Below, one piece after another: positions 47,965 through 57,218 of a stretch of 64,000 bases of DNA. Source of the stretch: Bacillota bacterium (GTDB lineage Bacteria; Bacillota; Clostridia; Christensenellales; CAG-138). The stretch spans positions 38,356 through 102,355 of the forward strand of contig JAEXEN010000016.1 in assembly GCA_023400985.1 (NCBI GenBank), in the 5' to 3' direction. Both the position numbers and the translations under genes were made by a program. Under the pieces are notes generated by a model. That model did not search any database and was not told the DNA's origin. It saw only the letters and a list, made by a program, of their open reading frames with translations. Positions within the stretch are counted from its first letter, which is position 1. Each line of letters opens with the position of its first letter.

Positions 47965-48636
47965 CTACCAAACAAAGGGGATCATCTTGTACTTTACTCT
48001 CTTTTTATAATCTGAATATCCTTCCAAGCTTTCTTCCAACACATGTTCTTCGTTTTTTATCCTTTTTGCAATAAGGACCGGATACATTAAAAAGACAAGA
48101 GAAGCGAACAGCGAGCCAAGTACAAGCGGTATGCTAAGGAAAAGGAGTATCGTGGCCGAGTACATCGGATGCCTGACGATCCCATATAGTCCTGTATCGA
48201 TCACTTTTTGATGGTCCTGCACTTCTACTGTTCTGGAAAGATATGTGTTTTCACGCAGGACTTCTGCATACAGCATATATGCAAGCAAAAATATAACGGC
48301 AGCAATGATTGAGACTGATTTTGGTAAATAAGTCCATCCAAAACGGTAATCCAACCCGGCGATAATAAACCCACATAGAAACATGGCGCCGCCAAGTATC
48401 ATTACATGCTTTTGCTCGGATTCTTTTTCTTCTGTATTTAATCGCTTGCGCAATAAATCAGGGTTCTTGATCATTAAAATGATACCCGCAACGAACATGG
48501 GAATAAAAAGGATGCTCATAAACAGCCATGCGTTTCAATAATGCAATGTCCCGGATGAAACAAATAGCAATAACGCAACAACGATTATCCCAAGTATAAA
48601 TTTTGTGATTGCTTGAACGATGAGACGTTTTTCCAT
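47965..48636 (-). pseudogene. Isoprenylcysteine methyltransferase-family gene with an in-frame TGA
   Basis: The intact frame would be 223 residues of a membrane methyltransferase (ICMT/PEMT-like) with GLYGIVRHPMYSATILLFL and the C-terminal EGYSDYKKRVKYKMIPFVW. The full start is ATG 48636 (MEKRLIVQAITKFILG). Codon 34 (48535-48537) is TGA where the family has Trp (GTLHY-W-NAWLF), so translation stops after 33 residues. The next in-frame ATG is codon 40 (48519) and lacks a ribosome site. Other genes here use TGA as stop, so recoding is not expected. A single base change, TGG to TGA, explains it. Confidence 0.8.
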
Positions 48637-48740
48637 GCCTAGTTTCCTCTAATTCTAATTATATGCTCTTTCAGATAATATAAGCAATTAAAAACCTGTG
48701 CCTAAATATATTATAAACACAACTAAACATCCCACAAATC

Positions 48741-49173
48741 TTATTTTACTTTCGGCGTCCGCAGGTACGCTTTCATCTCGGCGCTGATGTGGTAGCTTTC
48801 AGTCGCTTTCTGAATGGCCTTGTTGTGTGCCCCCTTTTCTAGGTGCTGTTCCTGTATGAACGGCATGGCGGCGTCCGGCTGCGTAGTCATCCGACGCAAG
48901 GTACTCGATTCGCTCGTAAATCATTGCAGCTTCAGCAGGGCTCTGTCTGCGCTCGTTCCCAGGAACACGTTCTGCATCCAGCATTTCCACCACAAATTCC
49001 TGTGCGTCAACGGCACTTTTGAAGCCATTTCTGTAAACATGCTGTTCGAGAGCTTCGGCTAAGCAATATCCAAATCGATATGTTTCACAGAGACTGCTCC
49101 GATGCATCTGGCGAAATGCCGGTTCTTCATGCTGCAAATACTGGTTTAGCAGTTGGTCCCACACACTTGCCAT
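48741..49173 (-). pseudogene. Frameshifted gene of unknown family
   Basis: The frame from ATG 49173 (MASVWDQLLNQYLQHEEPAF) runs to about 48895 with a natural-looking helical sequence ending ERIEYL. It then reads unnatural residues to 48799. The +1 frame instead continues RRMTTQPDAAMPFIQEQHLE and ends ISAEMKAYLRTPKVK at TAA 48741. The combined length is one base more than a multiple of three, so one inserted base near 48893-48897 splits the gene. The family is not recognised. It may be a pseudogene or a sequencing error. Confidence 0.6.
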
Positions 49174-49379
49174 ACATTTTGATTATTGATTCAGAGTTCT
49201 TATTATTGCTATAACTCGTATTAATTGTATACCCCCAAAATCAATATACATAGCATAGGAATATAGCCAAAGTATAACATGATTCGCCATAAAATTCTTG
49301 CTATATCCGATGAAAAGGCAGTTAAAGGTTAAGCTGCCTTAATAAGCGCCAAAGTCCACATTATTGGTAAGGAGTAAGC

Positions 49380-50069
49380 TCATAATCTGCCTGTCACTAT
49401 GCTGCAAATCACAGTACATAACGCACTGGGATTTTCTATCATCGGTAAATGACCGGCATCTTTGATGAAGATGATCTTCATCATCTTTATAATGTCCGGC
49501 GGAAGATACAAATCATTTATTCTGTCCTCGTATTTCGGCTGCCCTCTATCGCCATAAACAGAATAGATTGTCCCATGATACGTTCTGATGCATGAGGTCA
49601 GATCATAATCATCCCGCAATGACGATAAAAGCTCCCGGTTATAAAATGCAGATTCATTTTGGAACATCCGGCTGATCGGCTCGCCGTACTGTTTCATATG
49701 TTTTTCTGTCATCAAATTTCTATAAAAACTTCCGGATGGCTTTGGATTGCTTTCTACCAATATTATCCTTGTCGGCTGCATAGCGTATGACGATACCAGC
49801 TTAAGCGCAATTTGCCCTCCCATACTGTGACCGACAATAAAATTATAATCACGATACCCATAACTTTCATAAACCCATTTTGCGACATCGGAAATATCCC
49901 TTGCTTCTTGAAGCACCTCATGCGGATATGAAATATAATCAATGTCTAAACTGCTTAGACTTTCTTTCATCCGTTCCCAAATACTTTGATCGCATTTTGC
50001 GCCATATAAAAACAGCCCTCTCAAAGCCATTACTCCTTCCGAAGATTCTTTGAACAACGCTCTCTTCAT
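49380..50069 (-). CDS. Alpha/beta hydrolase
   Basis: The 229-residue alpha/beta hydrolase has nucleophile motif VGHSMGG and catalytic histidine in DAGHLPMIENP. The first strand region is RGLFLYGAKCDQSIWERMK. The substrate is unknown. The start is ambiguous: ATG 50069 (MKRALFK) has AAGGAG about 12 bases upstream; ATG 50030 (MALRGLF) has it only 2 to 3 bases upstream and matches the domain start. The sequence is AT-rich relative to the main chromosome, as are the neighbouring broken genes. Confidence 0.88.
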   Translation of the reverse strand: MKRALFKESSEGVMALRGLFLYGAKCDQSIWERMKESLSSLDIDYISYPHEVLQEARDISDVAKWVYESYGYRDYNFIVGHSMGGQIALKLVSSYAMQPTRIILVESNPKPSGSFYRNLMTEKHMKQYGEPISRMFQNESAFYNRELLSSLRDDYDLTSCIRTYHGTIYSVYGDRGQPKYEDRINDLYLPPDIIKMMKIIFIKDAGHLPMIENPSALCTVICSIVTGRL

Positions 50070-50283
50070 CTTGTGTTTTTTCTCCTTACCAAAAAGAATA
50101 GCAAAACAAAAGCCGGGCCGCAACAGTTCTCCGTGACAGTAGGCCTTTTAGGTGGTGCTTTCTGTTTGTCGGGAATGGGTTTGCGGAGCAAACCTTCCGC
50201 CATTTTTATTTTTTTCTTACTTTGGAATCGGCGGCATCTCCATTTTAAGCATGCTAAACTTTGCATCTCACGCATGTTTGCCG

Positions 50284-50530
50284 CTATCCTTTTCGTGCTT
50301 CAAACTCGGCCAAAGCCGTTTGCACGTTGAGCACTGCGCGTTCCGCAAGCCGTTTTCTGGCGTTTCGCGTAAACCCTACCGCCTGTCGGCCTAAGATGAT
50401 ATTCGGATAGGTTGCATACAAGCACGCGTGCTCCGCATTGACCGTGCCTGCACCGAGGATAGCGTAGTTTTAACAAAGCTTTCGTCATCGGTAGGTTGGA
50501 TGTGTGCATGTCTTCTCGGCTCTTGACATG
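50284..50530 (-). pseudogene. C-terminal remnant of an unidentified gene
   Basis: The minus-strand frame 50469-50284 reads NYAILGAGTVNAEHACLYAT, then continues YPNIILGRQAVGF to ARKG and a TAG stop. This is protein-like and GC-rich, unlike random frames. It is closed upstream by TAA at 50470. The next frame upstream carries PTDDESFVK, which would join naturally after a one-base shift. There is no start. I cannot name the family. It probably is the decayed 3' end of a gene upstream of the malic enzyme promoter. Confidence 0.45.
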
Positions 50531-50552
50531 CCGCCCCCCTCACGGATATATT
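50523..50552 (+). promoter_or_regulatory. Promoter of the malic enzyme-fumarase operon
   Basis: TTGACA (50523-50528), 18 bases, TATATT (50547-50552), ending 30 bases before the ATG. Confidence 0.65.
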
Positions 50553-50581
50553 TGTAGACAAGCTGCCGAAGGAGAACATTT

Positions 50582-51757
50582 ATGGACTACAACGAGCTTT
50601 CATTGAAATTGCACGAAAAGGCGAAAGGGAAAATCGGCATCGTGAGCAAGGTGTCGCTGAATGATCGGGACGATCTGAGCACAGCCTATACCCCCGGTGT
50701 AGCGCAGCCCTGCCGCGAGATTGCACGAGATAAAGCCAGCGTGTATAAATACACCGCGAAGGGCAATCTCGTAGCCGTTGTTACCGACGGCACAGCGGTG
50801 CTGGGCCTCGGCAACATCGGTCCGGAGGCGGCGATGCCCGTCATGGAAGGCAAAGCCATCTTGTTCAAGGCTTTTGGGGGAGTCGACGCGTTTCCCATCT
50901 GTCTGGGCGCCACAGATACCGAGGAGATCATCAGAACGGTCCGCTATCTCGCGCCGACCTTCGGAGGCGTTAACCTCGAGGATATCTCCTCTCCCCGCTG
51001 CTTTGAAATCGAGGAGCGGCTGGAAAAGGAACTTGATATCCCCGTGTTTCACGACGACCAGCACGGTACGGCCATCGTCGTCGCAGCCGCGCTCATCAAC
51101 GCGCTCAAGCTCGTAAAAAAACGGCTGGAGGAAATACGGGTCGTTCTCAACGGCCCCGGCAGCGCGGGCACAGCCATCATCAAAATGCTGCTTCAACTGG
51201 GGGTCAACCACATCGTCGCCTGCGACGAATACGGCATCTTGTATAAAGAACGCGCCCAAGGCATCGCCGACCATAAAAAGATGCTCTGTGAGATTACAAA
51301 CCTTGAAAATAAAAAGGGCGCTCTTGCCGACGCTATAAAGGGCGCAGACGCCTTCATCGGCGTTTCCGTACCCAGAGCACTTACGCCCGACATGATAAGA
51401 ACCATGAACAAAAACCCTATCGTATTTGCCATGGCGAACCCCGTTCCCGAGATCATGTATGACGAGGCGGTAGAAGCCGGTGTCGCCGTCATGGGTACGG
51501 GCAGGAGCGATTTCCCCAACCAGATCAACAATGTATTGGCCTTCCCCGGCATATTCCGCGGCGCGCTGGATGCGCATGCGCGCGACATCAACTACGAGAT
51601 GAAAACCGCCGCCGCCTACGCAATCGCGGAGCTTATCAAAGAAGACGAATTGCGGGCCGACTACATCATCCCCTCGCCCTTCGACAAGCGCGTGGCCGAG
51701 AACGTCGCGAAGCGTGTGGCCGAGGCCGCTGTGAAATCGGGGGCGGTGCGCAAATGA
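50582..51757 (+). CDS. NAD(P)-dependent malic enzyme
   Basis: Malic enzyme interconverts malate and pyruvate plus CO2. The 391-residue short bacterial form has YTPGVAQPCREIA, VTDGTAVLGLGNIGPEAAMP, the metal-binding FHDDQHGTAIV and the Rossmann VVLNGPGSAGTAI. FAMANPVPEI and FPNQINNVLAFPGIFRGALD are further signatures. GGAGAA precedes the ATG. It overlaps the fumarase alpha gene by four bases, so malate metabolism is coupled: fumarate to malate to pyruvate or the reverse. Cofactor preference is not obvious from the sequence. Confidence 0.95.
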   Translation: MDYNELSLKLHEKAKGKIGIVSKVSLNDRDDLSTAYTPGVAQPCREIARDKASVYKYTAKGNLVAVVTDGTAVLGLGNIGPEAAMPVMEGKAILFKAFGGVDAFPICLGATDTEEIIRTVRYLAPTFGGVNLEDISSPRCFEIEERLEKELDIPVFHDDQHGTAIVVAAALINALKLVKKRLEEIRVVLNGPGSAGTAIIKMLLQLGVNHIVACDEYGILYKERAQGIADHKKMLCEITNLENKKGALADAIKGADAFIGVSVPRALTPDMIRTMNKNPIVFAMANPVPEIMYDEAVEAGVAVMGTGRSDFPNQINNVLAFPGIFRGALDAHARDINYEMKTAAAYAIAELIKEDELRADYIIPSPFDKRVAENVAKRVAEAAVKSGAVRK

Positions 51758-52614
51758 AACGGATTCGGATGCAGAGCGTGGTCGAGGCGGTAAAGGCGCT
51801 TTGCATCAAAGCGAATTACGAACTGCCGCCATCCGTCACGGCGGCAATATGGGATAGCCGGGAAAACGAAAATTGGCTTCCGGCCAAGGGTGTACTCGAT
51901 AAGATATTAGAAAATGGCGAAGTGGCGCGGGAAGGCGTTTTTCCCGCCTGTCAGGATACCGGCATAGCCTGCGTTTTTGTGGAGATCGGGCAGGACGTCC
52001 ATATCGAGGGCAATCTAAAGGAAGCGATAAACGAGGGTGTGCGCCGCGGCTATGCCGAAGGTTATCTGCGTAAATCCGTCGTTGCCGACCCGCTTTATCG
52101 GAAGAATACAGGGGACAATACGCCCGCAATCATCACATTTGATGTAATCGAGGGAGATACTGTTAAAATCACCGTCGCTCCCAAGGGCGCGGGTTCGGAA
52201 AATATGAGCCGCCTCGCGATGCTCAAGCCCTCCGACGGGCAAAAGGGCGTCCTTGATTTCGCTGTGGAAACCGTTCGGCTTGCGGGCCCCAATCCATGCC
52301 CCCCCATTGTGATGGGAGTGGGCGTCGGCGGCAGCTTTGACAAGGCGGCCGCGCTCGCGAAAAAAGCGTTGCTTCGCCCGATTGGAGAACCGAATGCCGA
52401 CGACCGGTATGCGGATTTGGAAAGAGATATACTTGCCGAGATCAACAAACTCGGCATCGGCCCCGCAGGGATGGGGGGAGATACCACCGCGCTTTCCGTG
52501 GCGGTGGAATATTATCCCACGCATATTGCCATGCTCCCTGTCGCCGTCAACATCAATTGCCATGTGGCGCGGTTTTGCTCCGCTGTACTGGAGGGCGAGC
52601 CCTATGCCGATTAG
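51754..52614 (+). CDS. Class I fumarate hydratase (or tartrate dehydratase) alpha subunit
   Basis: This is the iron-sulfur-binding subunit of the two-protein, oxygen-sensitive class I fumarase family. The 286 residues include GVFPACQDTGIACVFVEIGQ, the KGAGSENMSRLAMLKPSDGQ segment, NPCPPIVMGVGVGGSFDKAA and a Cys near the C-terminus for the cluster. The family also contains L(+)-tartrate dehydratase, but the malic enzyme neighbour favours fumarate/malate. It is coupled on both sides (ATGA with malic enzyme, 11-base overlap with beta). Confidence 0.93.
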   Translation: MKRIRMQSVVEAVKALCIKANYELPPSVTAAIWDSRENENWLPAKGVLDKILENGEVAREGVFPACQDTGIACVFVEIGQDVHIEGNLKEAINEGVRRGYAEGYLRKSVVADPLYRKNTGDNTPAIITFDVIEGDTVKITVAPKGAGSENMSRLAMLKPSDGQKGVLDFAVETVRLAGPNPCPPIVMGVGVGGSFDKAAALAKKALLRPIGEPNADDRYADLERDILAEINKLGIGPAGMGGDTTALSVAVEYYPTHIAMLPVAVNINCHVARFCSAVLEGEPYAD

Positions 52615-53176
52615 ACTGTATACCCCTCTTACGAAAGAAAAGCTTGCTCCTCTCACTGCAGGTGACGAGGTGCTTTTAACCGGCACGATTTACACCGCGC
52701 GGGATGCGGCGCACAAGCGAATCGTGGAGCTTCTGGAAAATGGAGAGCAACCGCCCTTCGACTTGCGGGATGCCACGATTTATTACGTCGGCCCCACTCC
52801 CGCACGGCCGGGGCGGGCGACGGGCTCTTTCGGCCCCACGACGAGTTTTCGCATGGACGTCTATTCCCCGAAGCTTCTGGAACGCGGCCTATCCGCCATG
52901 ATCGGCAAAGGGCAACGCACGCGGCCTGTTATCGAGAGCATTATGAAAAACGGGGCGGTGTATTTCGGTACGATTGGCGGCACCGCCGCTTTGAACGGCC
53001 GCTGCATCAGGACAAAGGAAACCATCGCCTTCCCCGAGCTTGACAGCGAGGCGGTCTGCTGCGTGGAGGTAGAAAATATGCCTTTGACGGTCATCGTCGA
53101 CAGCAAGGGCAACGACTATTACCGCACGGGCGTCGAACATTATCTCAATAGCAAATCAAGAAGTAAAGACTTCTAG
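52604..53176 (+). CDS. Class I fumarate hydratase beta subunit
   Basis: The 190-residue partner of the preceding gene has GDEVLLTGTIYTARDAAHKR, YYVGPTPARPGRATGSFGPT, GKGQRTRPVIE, and GTIGGTAALNGRCI motifs of the FumB-type C-terminal domain. ATG 52604 (MPIRLYTPLTKEKL) has GAGGGCGAG upstream and lies inside the end of the alpha gene. A longer frame to 52337 only reflects overlap. Together they form the heteromeric dehydratase; the substrate is fumarate or tartrate by homology. Confidence 0.93.
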   Translation: MPIRLYTPLTKEKLAPLTAGDEVLLTGTIYTARDAAHKRIVELLENGEQPPFDLRDATIYYVGPTPARPGRATGSFGPTTSFRMDVYSPKLLERGLSAMIGKGQRTRPVIESIMKNGAVYFGTIGGTAALNGRCIRTKETIAFPELDSEAVCCVEVENMPLTVIVDSKGNDYYRTGVEHYLNSKSRSKDF

Positions 53177-53405
53177 CGCATTTGTGATACGCCTGAGCGT
53201 TTCCTCACCACTGTCTCATATTTTTCCGAACCGCGTTCGATAATGCCTGAAAACGCGAAAAGGCGCGTCACCAACAAGCTTGGCAGCAGATGCCTTTAAA
53301 ACCACGAAAGCAAAAAAGGCTAGCGCGGCCAAACTTTTTTCCGGAAAATACAGCAAAGCCCGCCTCCTCAGGAAGCGGTTCTTGTTGTATCAACTGACGT
53401 TGATA

Positions 53406-53428
53406 GTTTGGTGGGGATGATAGGGCTC
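53406..53428. repeat. 23-bp copy of the tRNA-Val 3' end (att-like)
   Basis: These 23 bases (GTTTGGTGGGGATGATAGGG plus CTC) are identical to 53599-53621, covering the 3' acceptor, CCA and part of the T-arm of the downstream tRNA. There is no 5' tRNA half here. The copies are 193 bases apart. This is the kind of duplication left by integrases that use tRNA 3' ends. No integrase gene is nearby. Confidence 0.6.
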
Positions 53429-53564
53429 AAGTTTCGGCCATCGGCATCGACCTGCTTGCGCTCCGCGACTGCGCAAGTCGGCCTGGCACGAAACTTCGGG
53501 GCAGGCAAACGCGTCACAGGCGCGTTTGCTATTCTGCCCTTCGAGCCCTTTCCTTCTTCAGACC

Positions 53565-53602
53565 AAACAAAAAAGTCACCCCTTGCGGGTGACTTTTTGT
53601 TT
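53565..53602 (-). terminator. Terminator of the tRNA-Val gene
   Basis: On the minus strand AAACAAAAAGTCACC pairs with GGTGACTTTTTTGTTT around a short loop, directly behind the encoded CCA. The U-rich right arm supports Rho-independent termination. Confidence 0.75.
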
Positions 53603-53678
53603 GGTGGGGATGATAGGGCTCGAACCTACGACCTCTTCGATGTGAGCGAAGCGCTCTAACCTGCTGGGCTACATCCCC
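53602..53678 (-). tRNA. tRNA-Val (anticodon CAC)
   Basis: The minus strand folds as a 77-base tRNA with encoded CCA. Acceptor GGGGATG pairs with CATCCCC; the D-arm is GCCC..GAGC (one C-A mismatch); the anticodon stem is CTTCG/CGAAG with loop CTCACAT, so the anticodon is CAC reading GTG; the T-arm is GTAGG TTCGAGC CCTAT. It is transcribed toward the att-like repeat and followed by a terminator. Confidence 0.93.
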
Positions 53679-53898
53679 ATATGCCTGCCCGCTAAGTACG
53701 GCGCAACAGGGCTTTTTTGCGCCGGAATCCTAATGGCCATGAAACCGGACGCGTGTTTTATTGTACAGCATGAACCGCCGTTTTGCAAGACGAATTTTTG
53801 TCATGCAGCGGTTTCCGGGCGGTCCGTTACCCTTTTCCGCGGCCTTGACAGCGGTTTGCGCGGCTGTTATATTCGAAGCAGCAAGGAGGCATCTCTAT

Positions 53899-54645
53899 AT
53901 GAACATCCTGCCTTATTTTCGCCCGCCCGATATCAGAAACTGCAAAAAGGTACTTTGTGTGCAACCCCATCCCGATGACAACGAGGTGGGTATGGGCGGC
54001 ATCATCGCCTATTTGACGGCGCGCGGCTGCGAGGTGCATTACCTCACCATGACGGACGGTTCGCTCGGCGCACCAGACGAAAGCTTTTCGCCCGAGCGGC
54101 TCGCGAAAATGCGGCGCGAGGAGGCGGAGTCGGCCGGACGCTTTCTCGGCGCGAGCAAGTTTTTTTGGCTCGGTCATGCCGACGGCACGCTCAACGACGT
54201 GCCCGCGCTCGCGGCGGAGATCGCCGAGGTCATAAGGGCGGAACAATACGAGGCGGTATTCTGCCCCGACGCGTGGCTGCCTTACGAGGCGCACAACGAT
54301 CATATCGTGACCGGCAGGGCCGCGGCGCAGGCGGTTCTATACGGCGGCCTCTATCATTTCCCGCGCAATACGAATACAAAGCCGTGGAGCGTAAGGGCAG
54401 CAGGCTTTTACTACACGGCAAAGCCAAATACGGTCGTCAACATCACTAAAACATTCGATAAAAAAATGGAGGCGCTCGCGTTCCACAAAACGCAGATGAA
54501 CGACGAGTTGCTTAATCTCTACCGCATCTATTTTAAGCTCTTGGGCATAAAGCTCGCTTTCTTCAAACCGTTCCGCATCGGCGAGGGGCTGAAGGTGCTC
54601 GCGCCGCTCCATATGCATTGCTTTACGGGCGCGCAGAGGATTTAA
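53899..54645 (+). CDS. PIG-L family N-acetylglucosaminyl deacetylase
   Basis: This zinc deacetylase of the PIG-L/LmbE fold is 248 residues long. The metal and catalytic motif is PHPDDNEVGMGG (H24, D26, D27). The downstream LGHADGTLND and CPDAWLPYEAHNDHIVTGRA carry the third zinc ligand His. Substrates in the family are GlcNAc conjugates such as bacillithiol or mycothiol precursors or glycolipids; here none can be assigned. ATG 53899 follows AAGGAGG. A longer open frame to 53761 has no ribosome site. It may belong with the downstream GH3 glycosidase in sugar catabolism. Confidence 0.9.
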   Translation: MNILPYFRPPDIRNCKKVLCVQPHPDDNEVGMGGIIAYLTARGCEVHYLTMTDGSLGAPDESFSPERLAKMRREEAESAGRFLGASKFFWLGHADGTLNDVPALAAEIAEVIRAEQYEAVFCPDAWLPYEAHNDHIVTGRAAAQAVLYGGLYHFPRNTNTKPWSVRAAGFYYTAKPNTVVNITKTFDKKMEALAFHKTQMNDELLNLYRIYFKLLGIKLAFFKPFRIGEGLKVLAPLHMHCFTGAQRI

Positions 54646-54774
54646 GAAGAACAGAACGCCCGTCCTGTGTTTTCTTCACGGAACTTTTACTGTATACTAT
54701 ATACATATAATTGCATTTAACATATCTTCTTGCGGCGCTTGGCCGCGACCGATTTCTTTGGAGGTGTTTTTGCC

Positions 54775-57204
54775 ATGAACAAAGCGCGTGCAAAAGAGCT
54801 TGTTGCCGAGATGTCGCTTGCGGAAAAAGCGTCTCTATGTTCGGGGCTCGATACATGGAACCTCAAGGGCATAGAGCGCTTAGGGCTTCCCTCCATCATG
54901 GTGACGGACGGGCCGCACGGGCTTCGCAAGCAGGAAGATGAGGCCGACCATCTGGGGCTCAACAAAAGCGTTCCCGCGGTTTGCTTCCCCACCGCGAGCG
55001 CCACAGCGTGCAGCTTCGATCGCGACCTTCTTTATAGAATAGGCGCGGCAATGGGCGAAGAATGCCTGAAGGAAAACGTATCCGTTCTATTGGGGCCGGG
55101 CATCAACATCAAACGAAGCCCGCTTTGCGGCAGGAATTTCGAATATTTCAGCGAAGACCCCTTCCTCGCAGGCGAGCTCGGCGCGTCGCTTTGTAACGGC
55201 GTGCAGAGCAAGGGCATCGGGACCTCCCTCAAGCACTACGCCGCCAACAACCAGGAATCGCGCCGCATGACCATCGACAGCGTGGTGGATGAAAGGGCTC
55301 TCCGCGAGATCTATTTGACCGCGTTTGAAACGGCCGTCAAGAAGGCGCAGCCTTGGACGGTGATGTGCAGCTACAACCGTATCGGCGGCGAATACCTTGC
55401 AGACAGCAAGCTTTTTTTGACCGCTATTTTGCGCGGCGAGTGGGGCTTCGACGGCCTCGTGGTGACCGACTGGGGCGCTTGCAACGACCGCGTGCAGGGC
55501 GTTCGCGCGGGCTGCGATCTGGAAATGCCATCTTCGGGCGGTTATAACGACCGCAAAATCATTGAGGCCGCGGAAAGCGGCGCGCTCTCCATAGAAGAGC
55601 TCGATACGGCCGCGGAGCGCATCGTACGGCTCATCCTCGACGCGGCGGAAAACCGGAAGGAAAACGATACATACGACGAAAACGCGCACCACGCGCTCGC
55701 CCGCAAAGCGGCGGCGCAAAGCGCGGTGCTTTTGAAAAACCAAGACGCTATTTTGCCGCTTAAGGAGGGGCAAAGCCTTGCCGTGATCGGCCGGTTTGCA
55801 AAGGATCCGCGCTATCAGGGCGAGGGCAGCTCCCACATCAACCCCACGCGCCTCGACAATGCTTTTGACGCGCTATCAGGGCGGGGTATCGCGTTCGACT
55901 ACGCCGACGGTTACGATCTTGCAAAGCCCGACGAGATGAATGAGGAGCTCATTAAGGCTGCCTGCGACGCCGCGAGAAATAAGGATACCGTGCTCATATT
56001 CGCGGGCCTCCCGCCGGCGTATGAAAGCGAGGGGTTTGACCGCACCAAGCTCGACATGCCGCTCAGCCACAACAAGCTCATTGAGGCCGTATGCGCCGCG
56101 AATCCCAATACGGTCGTTATATTACAGCTTGGCGCGCCCGTCATAATGCCTTGGGCGGAGAAGGTAAAAGGCATTCTCCTTTCCTACCTCGGCGGGCAGG
56201 CGGGCGGCAGCGGCGCGGTGGATCTTCTTTTGGGCGATGCAAACCCGAGCGGCAAGCTCGCGGAAACCTTCCCCCTCTCCTTAAACGATACGCCGAGTTT
56301 TTTGCACTTCCCGGGCGGCACGAAAACCGTGGAATACCGCGAAAGTATCTATGTGGGCTACCGCTATTACGACGCGGCGGGCAAGGCGGTGCAATACCCG
56401 TTCGGCTACGGGCTTTCCTATACGACCTTTCAATATTCGAATCTTCGGTTGAGCGAACAAAGTTACAAGGGCGGCACGCTCGAGGCGACGTTTACCGTGA
56501 CCAATACGGGAAGCGTACGCGGCGCGGAGATCGCGCAGCTTTACGTAAGCGCCGGAAAGTCCAAAATATTCCGCGCCCCGCGCGAGCTCAAGGGCTTTGA
56601 GAAGGTCATGCTCGACGCGGGCGAAACCAAAACCGTCACCATCCCCTTGGGCGAAAGAAGCTTTTCCTACTACAACACGGAGGAAAAGTGCTTTGCTATA
56701 GAAGGCGGCGTATACGCGATAGAAATCGGCGCTTCAAGCCGCGATATCCGCCTGAGCGCCGAGATCGATATAGAGGGCGACGGCCTGGAGGAGCCGCTTC
56801 TCCCGCTGTACGAAAATTTGCGGGCTTACGCGCGGCCCACGGGTACGCCGCTCAACGTACCCGACGCCGAATTTTCCGTACTTCTCGGCCGTCCCATACC
56901 GCCTGCCTACCGCAAAAAAGGCGAGCCGTTTACGCTCAACAGCACCTTAAGCGATATGCGCAAAACGCTCGTCGGCAAGCTTCTGTTCGCGCAGGTAAAG
57001 AAAGTGGCGCTGAGCATGGCCGGCGAAAACACGGACGAGGGGCTTATGAACATGTTTGACGCCACGCTCTCGGAAATGCCCATCAGGAGCCTTGCCGCCA
57101 TGAGCAACGGCGCGCTCACGCCCACGCAGGGCCAAGGCCTTGTGGATATGGCAAACGGCAGATTGCTTACGGGGTTGAAAAAGCTGGCGGCCAAGGAGCG
57201 GTAA
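54775..57204 (+). CDS. Glycoside hydrolase family 3 enzyme (beta-glucosidase-like)
   Basis: The 809-residue retaining exo-glycosidase lacks a signal peptide, so it is intracellular. The (beta/alpha)8 domain has DGPHGLRKQ, GPGINIKRSPLCGRNFEYFS, TSLKHYAANNQE, VMCSYNRIGG and the nucleophile D232 in VVTDWGACND. The alpha/beta sandwich domain (LPLKEGQSLAVIGRFAKDPR) follows, and a fibronectin III-like domain (EIAQLYVSAGKSKIFRAPRE, FEKV). About 130 extra residues at the C-terminus are not part of the usual GH3 set. ATG 54775 follows GGAGG. Coupled with the esterase 14 bases downstream, it suggests breakdown of an acylated plant or host glycan. Confidence 0.93.
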   Translation: MNKARAKELVAEMSLAEKASLCSGLDTWNLKGIERLGLPSIMVTDGPHGLRKQEDEADHLGLNKSVPAVCFPTASATACSFDRDLLYRIGAAMGEECLKENVSVLLGPGINIKRSPLCGRNFEYFSEDPFLAGELGASLCNGVQSKGIGTSLKHYAANNQESRRMTIDSVVDERALREIYLTAFETAVKKAQPWTVMCSYNRIGGEYLADSKLFLTAILRGEWGFDGLVVTDWGACNDRVQGVRAGCDLEMPSSGGYNDRKIIEAAESGALSIEELDTAAERIVRLILDAAENRKENDTYDENAHHALARKAAAQSAVLLKNQDAILPLKEGQSLAVIGRFAKDPRYQGEGSSHINPTRLDNAFDALSGRGIAFDYADGYDLAKPDEMNEELIKAACDAARNKDTVLIFAGLPPAYESEGFDRTKLDMPLSHNKLIEAVCAANPNTVVILQLGAPVIMPWAEKVKGILLSYLGGQAGGSGAVDLLLGDANPSGKLAETFPLSLNDTPSFLHFPGGTKTVEYRESIYVGYRYYDAAGKAVQYPFGYGLSYTTFQYSNLRLSEQSYKGGTLEATFTVTNTGSVRGAEIAQLYVSAGKSKIFRAPRELKGFEKVMLDAGETKTVTIPLGERSFSYYNTEEKCFAIEGGVYAIEIGASSRDIRLSAEIDIEGDGLEEPLLPLYENLRAYARPTGTPLNVPDAEFSVLLGRPIPPAYRKKGEPFTLNSTLSDMRKTLVGKLLFAQVKKVALSMAGENTDEGLMNMFDATLSEMPIRSLAAMSNGALTPTQGQGLVDMANGRLLTGLKKLAAKER

Positions 57205-57218
57205 GGAGACCTCGCACC

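Noticed and set aside
47965..48636. TGA as a tryptophan codon (genetic code 4)
   Set aside because: Many intact genes here end in TGA, including coupled ATGA overlaps, so TGA is a stop.
53408..53659. 83-residue plus-strand frame running into the tRNA
   Set aside because: It crosses a terminator hairpin and the tRNA; there is no ribosome site and its end is antisense tRNA.
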